From Halocafeteria seosinensis (Eukaryota > Sar > Bigyra > Bicosoecida), in assembly GCA_001687465.1 (NCBI GenBank), contig LVLI01000444.1, forward strand, positions 1-12,997: DNA of 12,997 bases, read 5' to 3'. Position 1 is the first letter of the stretch. The number at the start of each line of letters is the position of its first letter. This document shows, in pieces, positions 1-8,600 of this stretch. A program made the position numbers and the translations under genes. The notes under the pieces are model-generated. The model made no database searches. It was not told the origin of the DNA and saw only the letters and a list, made by a program, of their open reading frames with translations.

Positions 1-140
1 CATCATGAGTAACGGAGACTATCGCTCGTCTCAGGTATTATCCAATTGCGGAAGTTGATATTTAGCAAGCCTGTACCGTTGAGATGTAGCTATTTGTAAC
101 CTTATAATAATTAAGGGTAATCTGGCGTAGTCATTGCTGA

Positions 141-266
141 AAGAGATTTCTGATAAATTCAATATTGTGATAACGAAAGTTCAAAACTTCAATTTTGTGA
201 TAACGGCACAAAGCTTTCGTCATTTGTGTGATAAGAAACCCCAAAAGCCGGGGTAGATATTGTAGA
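141..266 (+). repeat. Left terminal inverted repeat of element A (three-unit module array)
   Basis: Three tandem units share the core GTGATAA(C/G) at 167-174, 197-204 and 228-235, so the spacing is 30 and 31 bp. The unit starting at 188 continues as GGCACAAAGCTTTCG, which matches GGGACAAACTTTCGG in the reverse complement of the right-end units. Further in, GGGGTAGATATTGTA (250-264) matches the reverse complement of 2917-2931 at about 12 of 15 positions. The region is AT-rich. Arrays of short repeats in transposon ends usually act as transposase-binding sites. That role is inferred here. Confidence 0.75.
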
Positions 267-365
267 TATAGGCCAAAGTACAACTGCTTGAATTATATAT
301 ACGGTTGTTTGAGGTTTACTCATCATACTATAGTTTTAGTTGTTGCCAAATAGGTACTATATACC

Positions 366-764
366 ATGATTACTCGGGCAAGAAGTGCTGCATCCGCGCG
401 CGCACCAGCTGCTGCAGCGAATTCAAATGGCGACGCCGAGGATGATGCGGGNGCTGTGCTCTGAGGAAGTGCGAGCATACATCCACATCATGAGAATAGG
501 TACCGAAACTGAAGAAGGAGAAACGCGAGACCGATGGTATGTTCAGCGTGTGATAGATACAGGGCTACAAGTTGATTGTCGATGTTGGTTTGAGCTGGTC
601 TCCAGACTTATCCCGAAGAAGAAAGCCAGAGAGCATGCTAGTGAAGCAAAGGAGACGGACCCTGTATGCCCTCGCCCACTCGCGGAGCTTAATCACAAAG
701 GGATCGGCTTCATCGAGCGAAAGAACTGTGCTTACTTTTAGGTATCGTTCCGAAGGTGAAGTAT
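366..764 (+). CDS. Probable N-terminal part of the element A transposase, in broken frames
   Basis: An ATG at 366 opens a frame beginning MITRARSAASARAP, an alanine-rich, basic then acidic start. It ends at a TGA at 462, ten bases after the ambiguous base at 452. Protein-like sequence then continues in the next frame from about 455 (SEEVRAYIHIM, then a segment rich in E, T and R). In the third frame, from about 640, a segment ends in ERTVLTFRYRSEGEV at a TAG at 764. That last segment abuts KYSNLTFIKL of the main frame, which itself has been open since 693. The pattern fits one N-terminal region of roughly 130 residues carrying three frame breaks, one of them at the N. Short introns cannot be excluded, but I see no clear GT-AG pairs. 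It has no recognisable domain. Confidence 0.4.
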
Positions 765-2384
765 AGCAACCTGACGTTTATAAAGCTCGTGTCCAATGAT
801 GAAGAAACAAGTTTTATCGTCAAAGGATCTTTCTCTCCTTCAGCATCAAAAGGGAGGCCATGGAAGGTCACAGAAGTTTACATTTCACAACAACTGCGCG
901 AAGAGGGTGGTGGGGCAAGCTGGTGGAAGAGCATTCCTTATTCTGCTGCAGATCTCGCTGGAATTGTTGCCAAACGAAGATCCGCCGTCCAAAGATCCGC
1001 TGTTACAGCTTCGGAGATCCGCGGCATATTGGATCCTTACTTGCGCGCTGGAATGGAGATTTCCGATTCTATGATTACCAGAATTCGAAAGCTTTCCAAA
1101 GGAAGTGTCGATGGTGACGACGCGGAAACCATTAAAATGGTTCCAACACTCCTAGAAATGCTCAAAGAGGAAGGACATCACACACACATCGACTACGCCG
1201 GAGCGGAGGAAATGCGCCAAATCGCCATACAAGTTGAAAAGTTCAACTACAAACAGAAATTGAAAAACATGAGGCCAGAAAAACGAGCCGAGATGCCGCC
1301 GTTTGATGAAACGCAAGTAGAACTCCCCGAGATTCCTCCTGACTCGACATACATACGGTCTGTTTTTGTTTCTCCAAGGACAACTCCTATCGAAGCATTG
1401 CCTCGTATATATGTTAGCGATGTGGCCCATATGCAGGATGATAAACCCGGGATATTATTCTCCCTCTGGACGTACAACGCAAACCAGAATGCGATATGCA
1501 TCGCTTTCGGGTTGCACCTCCTCAACGAATGTGCCGAATCCTGGGAAGACTTCTACGCATTTGTCAAGGCTTGTTATCCTTCGATAGATGACGAGAAGAC
1601 GATCTTCGTGGCGGACGGCGACAAGGGGGGACCGAAAGCGTATCAATCCACTTTCAGCGACGCACACTTCCTCTGCTGCGCAAAACATAGAGGAGACAAC
1701 ATCGCCAAGAGAACTAATGCCGAAGCGTATAAGCTATGGACGCGGGTACAAGAGGCCAAAACGAAAGAAAATTTCGAGGAGCAATTCGAACGTCTGGTTC
1801 AAGGAGTTCCTAAGAAACATATTGACTACATGACCAAAATTTCATTAACTCACCAATTTGCCGTTTTGGCGGCACACCATACTGGGACGACGACGTTTGG
1901 ATATAAGACTTCCCAGCTGGTAGAGTCAATGAATGAGGCTGTTAAACCCGCGCGCCGCTCGCACTTTTTCCAAGCATTGTTGAAACTTGTGCTCATGGAG
2001 CGAGAGCGCTTCAGGAAGTACCAAGGAATGGCACTCCAGAATCGCAACCGTCAATTAACCCCAAACGCGAGAGAAATGCTAGAGGCCGTCAAGAAAGAGG
2101 TAGAGGAGCTGCGTCCAAGAGTTGAGCGTCTGAATCAAGAACAGTTCGAAGTAGAAACTCGAGAGACTACTCACACTGTTAACCTAACGACCATGTCATG
2201 TTCATGTGGCGTTCCTTTTGTTGATGGATTCCCTTGTATTCACGTCGTCGCCGCTTATCGCCGAGGTGCTCCACATATGGCAATCCCAGAATCCCAATCA
2301 TTCTGTCACAACTTACTTCACGAGCGAAAAATGGATACAGCAATATCCTGCCGACGCCGACTTTACATGCATCACTTACAATGA
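756..2384 (+). CDS. MULE-family DDE transposase, element A (core and SWIM finger)
   Basis: This is the catalytic body of a Mutator-like transposase, which would cut and move DNA bounded by the element A terminal repeats. Numbering from the GTG at 756, which is not a real start, the predicted catalytic residues are D222 (SDVAHM), D287 (FVADGD) and E390 (QLVESMN). The usual C-x2-H between the second D and the E is C308/H311 (CCAKH). A SWIM zinc finger, C482-x-C484-x9-C494-x-H496, follows about 90 residues after the E, as in MULE, FAR1 and MuDR proteins. The frame is open from 693 and probably receives N-terminal sequence from other frames. After the SWIM finger the meaningful sequence leaves this frame, and the last 30-40 residues before the stop at 2384 look like out-of-frame translation. 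The DDE and SWIM residues are all present, so the core itself is not obviously inactivated. Confidence in the family is high and in the gene boundaries low. Confidence 0.85.
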   Translation: MKYSNLTFIKLVSNDEETSFIVKGSFSPSASKGRPWKVTEVYISQQLREEGGGASWWKSIPYSAADLAGIVAKRRSAVQRSAVTASEIRGILDPYLRAGMEISDSMITRIRKLSKGSVDGDDAETIKMVPTLLEMLKEEGHHTHIDYAGAEEMRQIAIQVEKFNYKQKLKNMRPEKRAEMPPFDETQVELPEIPPDSTYIRSVFVSPRTTPIEALPRIYVSDVAHMQDDKPGILFSLWTYNANQNAICIAFGLHLLNECAESWEDFYAFVKACYPSIDDEKTIFVADGDKGGPKAYQSTFSDAHFLCCAKHRGDNIAKRTNAEAYKLWTRVQEAKTKENFEEQFERLVQGVPKKHIDYMTKISLTHQFAVLAAHHTGTTTFGYKTSQLVESMNEAVKPARRSHFFQALLKLVLMERERFRKYQGMALQNRNRQLTPNAREMLEAVKKEVEELRPRVERLNQEQFEVETRETTHTVNLTTMSCSCGVPFVDGFPCIHVVAAYRRGAPHMAIPESQSFCHNLLHERKMDTAISCRRRLYMHHLQ

Positions 2385-2595
2385 GGTTAAGGCTCGCGTA
2401 AGGCGCAATGGCCTCTGTCATCCTCAGGACGCAAGCCTAGCACTTTCGCCTGTTAAACCTCCGGGTTCTGGCAGGCCAAGAAAGGCACAGAGGATACTCA
2501 GCTCCTTGGAACAGTCGAAAGGAAAAACAGTGACTTGTGCAGTATGCAAAAAGCGAGGGCATAATAAACGTTCTTGTCCTGAACGGCGCTCTTAG
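2278..2595 (+). CDS. C-terminal part of the element A transposase (AT-hook and CCHC zinc knuckle), one frame over
   Basis: This frame continues the transposase after a one-base shift somewhere around 2275-2310. It contains TTYFTSEKWIQQYPADADF, the kind of aromatic segment expected downstream of a SWIM finger. An AT-hook-like SGRPRKAQR follows (GRPRK codons 2470-2484). Last comes a CCHC zinc knuckle, C-x2-C-x4-H-x4-C, encoded at 2536-2577 (key residues CAVC...GH...C). The stop is at 2595. AT-hooks and zinc knuckles are common at MULE transposase C-termini and would help bind the terminal repeats. No clear splice sites explain the frame change, so a single-base indel is the simplest reading, biological or from assembly. 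Confidence 0.7.
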   Translation, partial: WQSQNPNHSVTTYFTSEKWIQQYPADADFTCITYNEVKARVRRNGLCHPQDASLALSPVKPPGSGRPRKAQRILSSLEQSKGKTVTCAVCKKRGHNKRSCPERRS

Positions 2596-2916
2596 GATGG
2601 TCAAAGTCGGGAGCCTCTAACACCCCGGGAGGGTGCGTTCTTGAGCCAGACTTTCTTCCCGCTGGCTCTGCGTTCCTCTATTCATCTGCCAGTTTCGTCC
2701 ACCTTGGAACTAGAACGTGTTACTAGGCTTCCAAATCCGTTGCTATTGAAGGCGAATTTAAGAATATCCATGAATATCTCCACACTTGCAATCCCATCAT
2801 CCATCCTTTCCTACTATCGACTTCTTCATTGGCCGCATGCAATTTCCATACTGTATGAGCTCAACTTACCCCACGGTCGTTCGAACGACTCCACTACCGA
2901 GTTCGGATGTTGACAA
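2596..2916. other. Non-coding 3' part of element A
   Basis: No supported gene lies between the transposase stop and the right terminal array. The 90-codon plus-strand frame here lacks any recognisable feature. The one structured item is a perfect 14-bp palindrome, GTCGTTCGAACGAC, at 2876-2889. It contains a TTCGAA core that resembles a tRNA B-box but has no tRNA around it. Confidence 0.6.
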
Positions 2917-3131
2917 TACATTATAGACCCCACTTAAATAATGAACATTGCATAAAGCCCACATGCCTCTAGTTAGCACCCATGTGAAGGAACAAACCAA
3001 CCTGTTAGCACACAATTGAACCGAAAGTTTGTCCCGTTAGCACACAATTGAACCGAAAGTTTGTCCCGTTAGCACACAATTGGGCTTTTGCGATTCTGTT
3101 ATCACAAAAGTGAAAATACCCGAAAAATTTT
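2917..3131 (-). repeat. Right terminal inverted repeat of element A (five-unit module array)
   Basis: Five units with the core GTTAGCAC (2972, 3004, 3036, 3068) or GTTATCAC (3098) have spacings of 32, 32, 32 and 30 bp. The units at 3004-3035 and 3036-3067 are identical 32-mers. The one at 2972 is diverged. The outermost unit at 3098-3114 is the reverse complement of the left-end unit at 188-204 except for one base. The right array is longer than the left (five against three units) because the 32-bp unit has been amplified locally. Confidence 0.78.
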
Positions 3132-3190
3132 CTGCCTTGGCTCACAATCCTCCTCGCACACAAACACTTGCTTCAGGGCGGACTCATTGG

Positions 3191-3415
3191 TCATGTACTC
3201 AACACGAGCATCGTACAAGGAGCGCCCGATGCAAGAAGAAAGAGCTTGGTGACGTAAATGGACCCTAAGGAAGGATCGTCAAGGGTGCTGCCAAAGGAAA
3301 CCATTGCAACAAATAATTCACCAGGACGCCGCGTTCCTTGTCTCAGAGCTTGAAATCTTCTAAGAACAATGGTGCTGACTCCAAAGATGCCCGGTACCTT
3401 TGTTCCAGCAGCCAT
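3191..3415 (-). CDS. Doubtful minus-strand gene remnant next to element A
   Basis: A 74-codon frame begins with an ATG at 3415 (MAAGTKVPGIFGVSTI) and reads like protein as far as DDPSLGSIYVTKLFLLASG near 3230. It then ends in a less natural stretch. From the same point a neighbouring frame carries a good-looking segment (SLYDARVEYMTNESALK, then VFVCEEDCEP). That segment runs into the right end of element A, where a stop at 3102-3104 lies inside the terminal repeat. A plausible reading is a host gene 5' fragment with a one-base deletion, cut off by insertion of element A. I do not recognise the family, and no continuation is evident left of 141. A G-box-like CACGTG (3478-3483) and the hairpin GAACGCT-C-AGCGTTC (3464-3478) lie just upstream of the start. 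Confidence 0.25.
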   Translation of the reverse strand: MAAGTKVPGIFGVSTIVLRRFQALRQGTRRPGELFVAMVSFGSTLDDPSLGSIYVTKLFLLASGAPCTMLVLST

Positions 3416-5178
3416 TGTGCCTCATTTTAATTTGTTTTCCCCCCAGCTGGGCGAGCGAGCCGCGAACGCTCAGCGTTCACGTGTACTCTTCGTAGTCTTG
3501 GTATATTACCGGAAAAAGTGCACGAGTCTTTTGACGAAGCAGCTCAATACATGTAAATGCACACTGCTGTGCGGGTCGTCCAATCTGTGATATACACTTT
3601 TGAGGGTCTACTGAGCGAGTTTAGTGTGGACGATAAAGGGTCAACCGTTTCGGCCTGTTTCGGATTGCCTCCACTGGTACAGGAGGATGACCCAGAAAAA
3701 AAAAAAAAACAGCCACTTTCCCTGGTTGGCGCAAATTTCTATTTTTTGTACCCGTGCCAGGGGCGGGCATGGCGCGGCTGAGGTCGGGTCCAAAGGGCGG
3801 TCGTGGGGTGGGCACTTCTAAACGGCCGGTCAGCGTCGGATTCAGCCTTTATATGTTTCAATAAACTATTATTGAGTTAGTTTTAATGAAGAAGATGGTC
3901 GCGGAAGAGTAAGGGGACTGTAGCAAGGTGTACGCGGTTCCTTGTTCATGTATATGCAGTGTGTAATGCTTCCAATCAAACTGTGCTGTCTTAGGGACAG
4001 AGGGAACCTTGGCTAAAAGCGGCTCACGAAGGGCCTTATATGAAGGTCCTCACAGTCATAGTCTCCCCTGGGAGCTGTCTTCCGTTAATGGTTAGTCGCG
4101 GCGAGTATGTACCGTCGCTGGATGCGCGCAGCAGCAGTCGAAGACCCAGGCTGTGCCTGTGCACCAGGTCGCTATATGGGGGACGTACCAATTACATCTG
4201 CATGGGCTCTAGGTTAACGTCAAGTCTCAGTTTATCGCCGTCGTGCAAGAACTTTTTCTCGCGAAGTCGTCGTGCTGTAGAAAATTGCTGCAACCGGGGA
4301 ATTTCAAAGTGAAGCCGCAAAGTCAAGACTGAGCCAGACCAAAGACTCTACCAACTCCATAAATGCTTTCGTGCAGGAGAAACGAGCTCCCGTACCACAG
4401 ATGTACCAGTTAAAAAGTAGCGGAATAGTAGTAAAGATGGAGCTGCGCAATAAAGCGAGTGTTGAATCTATGTTGGGAGGGTGGTGATCGGCGATTACCG
4501 TATTCGACTGTATGGAGTATATCCTGTACTCGCTGTTACAAGGACTATCGACGTCGGTGGTACTCTCACTGTGCAGCAGGCGAGTGGATGGGTACAGTGT
4601 TGAAGCCTTGTAATAAGTACCTTGAATCACGGGTGGAGGGATACTTGAATGGTTCTGTCTAAACTCGACGTATCACTAATTATCGAACCGTCCGATATGA
4701 AGGAAGAATAGTGCGTTTGTTTCTCAGGGGAACTCAAGAAGTAGTGGTACTAGGTACCCCCACCCCTACGTCACTGAGCTGCTCGAAGAAAGATTCAGTG
4801 GAGCGGTGGGTGCCAGTCAAGGTTTGGGTAGTTACTCTGACGAAACTCACTCCGAAAACACCTGGATGTTCAATGAATACCGCCTTATTGACCCTTCGTG
4901 GGGTTCGAACGAGAGTGGATTGTCGCTGGTTGAGCTCTTTGGTTTTATCGCTGTATGATTCTGCTGCTTAGACTAGACCAAAGGCACTTAGCTCTGGGTA
5001 AACTTTACCCCCTGGTAAAGACGTACGGGTAATGGACTGAGACACTAAGACTACCACTGTTGACCACGCCAGAGGACATCCTTGGGGACGTCTCTAGACG
5101 GCAGGTTGGGACAGAAGTACTGACAGGATAAGTTCAAGAGTACAGTGGGCGTCAGCACCTAAGTGTAGAGGCTCTCAG
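3416..5178. other. Intergenic stretch between the two transposons
   Basis: No gene can be supported here. Frames of 60-108 codons occur on both strands but have no domain, no consistent start context and no splice structure. Visible features are a 14-A run (3696-3709), a G-run-rich patch at about 3757-3812 on the plus strand, an AATAAA with a small flanking inverted repeat near 3858-3876, and overlapping hairpins at 4996-5020. A GGTTCGAA motif near 4913 looks like a tRNA B-box, but the flanking arms do not pair. Some of this may be 3' sequence of element B, whose end was not located. Confidence 0.5.
4996..5020. other. Two overlapping, mutually exclusive hairpins
   Basis: GGGTAAA-C-TTTACCC (4996-5010) and CTTTACC-CCCT-GGTAAAG (5003-5020) are both perfect inverted repeats with 7-bp arms. 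They share the TTTACC arm, so only one can form at a time. There is no adjoining gene that tells what it does. It could be part of a transposon end or chance. Confidence 0.4.
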
Positions 5179-5640
5179 TCACATTTTCGTCGTCGTGGTC
5201 CCAACCTCTGCGGTCTCTTCGGAGTGAAATCTCTCAATCCTCTCGGCGAGGACATATTTTCCGCCGAGAGTAGATTGTCTTGGGTTCATGCCTCTTAGGA
5301 GTACTCTCATTTCTGTGGCGCTGTGGGGTGCAACTATATTCGGGAACGTGTACTCAAAAGGGCATTGGAGCTCTTCCTGTAAAACTTGTTTTGGTGGTAT
5401 TTGCCGAGAGAACTGTGGCGCCTTCATTCTCTTCGGAACTTTCGTCAGTAGGAGCATTGGGAGGTACGTCAGCAATATCTCTTTCCTTATTCAAGGATCT
5501 CCTAATAACTATGGCGTTTGTCAAGCCACTCGATTGCTCTCCGCACACAGTCCTATACAGAGTATCAGCCACTATATTCGGCCGCTGGAACAAACGCTTG
5601 AATGCTACGTTGTACGCTAGAGCTGCTAGTTCTGCTCGCT
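5179..5640 (-). CDS. Possible C-terminal continuation of the fusion protein in other frames
   Basis: Past about 5650 the main frame turns into serine-rich sequence and stops at 5565. A neighbouring minus-strand frame, ending at 5354, reads like ordinary protein from the same point (YERAELAALAYNVAFKRLF, then NIVADTLYRTVCGE). A third frame, from about 5420 to a TGA at 5179, also reads well (QVLQEELQCPFEYTF, MRVLLRGMNPRQS, KYVLAERIERFHSEE). A one-base indel or undetected short introns near 5650 and 5400 would join them. I found no good GT-AG pair at either place. Either the true C-terminus lies at 5179 and this copy has two late frame breaks, or the main frame ends at 5565 and these are chance frames. 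Confidence 0.35.
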
Positions 5641-8600
5641 CGTAGGGTATCGACCTCGGCTGAGGTAGGGGCAGAAGGTGGTGGGGTGACAATGAGATTT
5701 CCTTCGGGATCCAGCTGACGTGTGGGCCTTCCAGCACCGCGCCCTCGAGCAACTGACGGATTCCTTGAATTTGTGCCTCCAGGGAGTCTACCTGGGCCCC
5801 GTCTGACCGGTTGACGAGCCCTAGTTCTGACGTGCGTTTGCGGCATGATGGCGCGAGTGCTACTACCTCGGAAATGCGAGATTGTAACAATCTCGTCGGG
5901 ATCCTCTTGCTCCATAAAGTTGGCCGAAAACTCAAGCATACATCGAAACTGCAATGTGGGGCGGGTAGCGATAGCTTTGGTACCGTAGAACAGTACAATG
6001 AAGGGAAAACTCACCTGTAAACTTTGGGCGAAAAGAATGTGCTTGCATTCTCCGTAAAATGCACAGCTGCAACTGTTTCCAGAACGACGATTTCCCAACT
6101 CAACTAGGACTACATCGTGAGAATCGTAGTCGTCGTGATTGTAGTGACGAGGGATCCGTAAGAGAATGCTACCGGTAGTCGCATCGGCTGCTACTTTTAC
6201 CATACGGTCCGCGGGTTCACTATTAAAATGTTTTGATAGCATATCCTGAGATTTATAATGTCGGGAGACGGCTTCTGGTTGTATCGCCCTTAAGTTGGGC
6301 TGACTGGACTTCAAGATTCCGCTACAACTTGGTGAAAAAAAATACGAGAATGGTTCCTCAGGATCGCCGCACAGCTCTATGATAAGGCTGACGGCGCTTT
6401 TCTGACGTCGTCGTCCAAAAAATGCTTTTTTAATCAGCGAGAAATGCGCTTCGCATAAATTGTTCGTTGTAGTCATATGCAGTGGCAGCACATACCCGGC
6501 AGCGCAAAAGCTGTATATCCAAGTGGCGTTAAACCACTCGTTCTCAAGGTACTGAACGTGATCTTGAAAACCTTGCGACAACATGTCTTGACGTAACTCA
6601 AGCCATAGATGTGACATCTCCTGCCATAGTTTGGCGTACAGAATCCTCGACAGTCGACGCTCTAGCTGGTTATAACTGAGTATTTGATGAGGATCTGGGT
6701 TGCTCCGGAAATTGGGGTCCGTCACTATCTCGGTACCGGCGGCTCGCAGCACATCTTCGATACCACGCAGGTTTTCTTTGAAGGCTTTCTTAACATGGTA
6801 TAGACAGAGTCGGATCTGCTTCGCAAAGCACTTGGAGATAAGATCCTTTGCAGGACCCCATTCTCCGTACTTATGGCGAAACTTCGCCATTAGTATACTA
6901 AGTTTCCCCTGCGATATATCAGGAGCCATTAAGGACTCGATCATAAAGTTTAGGTCTTGTGAATAGCTTCTCAAGTGCTCATCTGGAACAAAGTTGAGGT
7001 GCTCCAACCCGTTCAATGCCTCTTCACATCCTGACGCCGCTGTCTCTGAAACAAACTGGGTAAACGCTCCCACGATTTCGTCAGCTTTATCTGAAACGAA
7101 CTCTTTGGGGTTAAATTCTGGATACCATGAATTCATGGTGTGCAAAGACCATGCCAGGAGGCCTGTAACATCGAGTGGCACCGAATCCTGTCCGTACACC
7201 AGAAGGTACGCAAGGCATATACTCCGATGAGTACAAGGACACTTAGTGACGAACGCAAACAATCGATGGGGCCCTTTCAGAACTTTACGAGTGTCATCTA
7301 CTCCAAGAGTATGCATTTTTCGCCCAAACTTGTTTCCTCGCTTATATTGCTGGCCATTAGCAAATAAGGCGCAGTTCCTTTGTGTTCCAATTAGCCCATC
7401 ATCAGGTTGTTCGCATCTCCAGCCTCTACGGGAATTGCGCCTAGATTGGTATTGCTGAACAAGTTGCGAGAATGTTCTCTCTGCAGAAGTTGATCGTCGA
7501 AAGAAAGGTGCTATTTGCGTCTCCCTAAGTACTGGCTGGTACCGACCGGCAGAAATGGGTAACACGCATCCGTAGTTGCGTCCCGCGACTTGTGTCCGAC
7601 GGACGTCTTCATTGGTACTGAGCTGGTAGCCGGAGAAAAGGCTGGTCTTCAGACCCGCTGGCATTGTTTCACGTACGTGCTTCAATACATCGATAATTTC
7701 TCGGAACTTCGGGTTCTCAGGTTCGTGTCCCGCAGCCTCCGCCGCCGCAATATAAAACAGAGCCGCGTAAACAAAACGGAAAGGTGAATCCAGCCTGTGC
7801 AAAGCTTCGCACACACCAGACAAAACGGGATGGGGTGGAAGGCACTGCTCGGCGGCACTAAACCAGAACTCCTCGTCATTTTGGGCTAGCTCTCTTATTT
7901 CGTCTGCAGAGTGTGCACAGGAATGATTGTGGGAGTTTTCCGTTGTATACTGCACTTCCCCAGTAACTTGATTAATCGTGAACCGAATCCTCCATGGGCA
8001 TCCGACCTCAGTGAATCCAGAGAAATTTCGGTCCGCTGGGCTTGGGGGCAATTGCCGACGAGGGTCACAAAAGTCTTCAGAGGAGAGATCTGCATTCTCC
8101 TGTTCAAACGGTCCAGGGAGCTTCTCGATGGCATTGTTGATACCAAGGTTGTATTGGAACAAGGTTGTTAACTGCTCTACCGAGTCTTCTGTCGCTGTTT
8201 CAACCGGCCTCGTATCCAATACACGGGGCCGCGTGTTGTATTCTTCTCCGTCCGAATCGACTTCGGAAAATTCTTCACTAGAAATACCGTCGTTCTCGCT
8301 CACCGGAACAAAGGCTTGTTCGGCATCATCGTTGTCGTTGCGTGGTAGTGCTTCGCCTTGGGTAGCGTATGTGCGTTCAGCCTCCAAGTGTTCCAGCATG
8401 GAGTCTCTTTCGGCATCGTCCTGTGGATTGATATTGCCATTCCTGGTTGCGTTGGTAATATCTCCTTGGATAATACGGGAAACGGATTCCATTTCTGCCT
8501 GTATGTCAACATCTAGTACGGATCCGAGTGACTCAGAAGAACTGTCGATGTCATATGCAGAAATAGCGTCGAGGTATTCCTGATCGAGGACTCGGGTAGA

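Larger units (their letters stand above)
141..3131 (+). mobile_element. Mutator-like (MULE) DNA transposon, element A, about 3.0 kb
   Basis: The element is defined by inverted arrays of a 30-32 bp module at its two ends and by a MULE-type transposase between them. The left array reads outward-in as TTCAAT(A/T)TTGTGATAAC-like units. The right array holds the reverse complement, with GTTAGCAC or GTTATCAC as the core. Outside the arrays, weaker inverted similarity (14 of 22 positions) continues to about 141 on the left and 3131 on the right. With a one-base gap it may reach 129 and 3142. I could not find a convincing 8-11 bp target-site duplication, so the termini are uncertain by about 15 bp. 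The broken transposase frame suggests a non-autonomous or dying copy. MULE identity rests on the DDE core with a CxxH between the second D and the E, plus the SWIM finger. Confidence 0.75.

Noticed and set aside
1-140. Continuation of the 3415 minus-strand gene beyond element A
   Set aside because: One minus-strand frame is open for about 40 codons, but it does not resemble the fragment's style, and no target-site duplication ties the two flanks together.
2641-2913. 90-codon plus-strand frame after the element A transposase
   Set aside because: It has a TTG start and a Leu/Ser-rich composition, lacks any motif, and lies in the 3' non-coding part of the element.
3696-3812. Retrotransposon tail or quadruplex element (14-A run and G-rich patch)
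   Set aside because: The A-run does not follow any reverse transcriptase or SINE-like body and has no flanking duplication. The G-runs are irregular and could be compositional.
4890-4935. tRNA gene suggested by GGTTCGAA
   Set aside because: The sequences flanking the motif do not form a five-base T-stem, and no D-arm or acceptor stem can be built around it.
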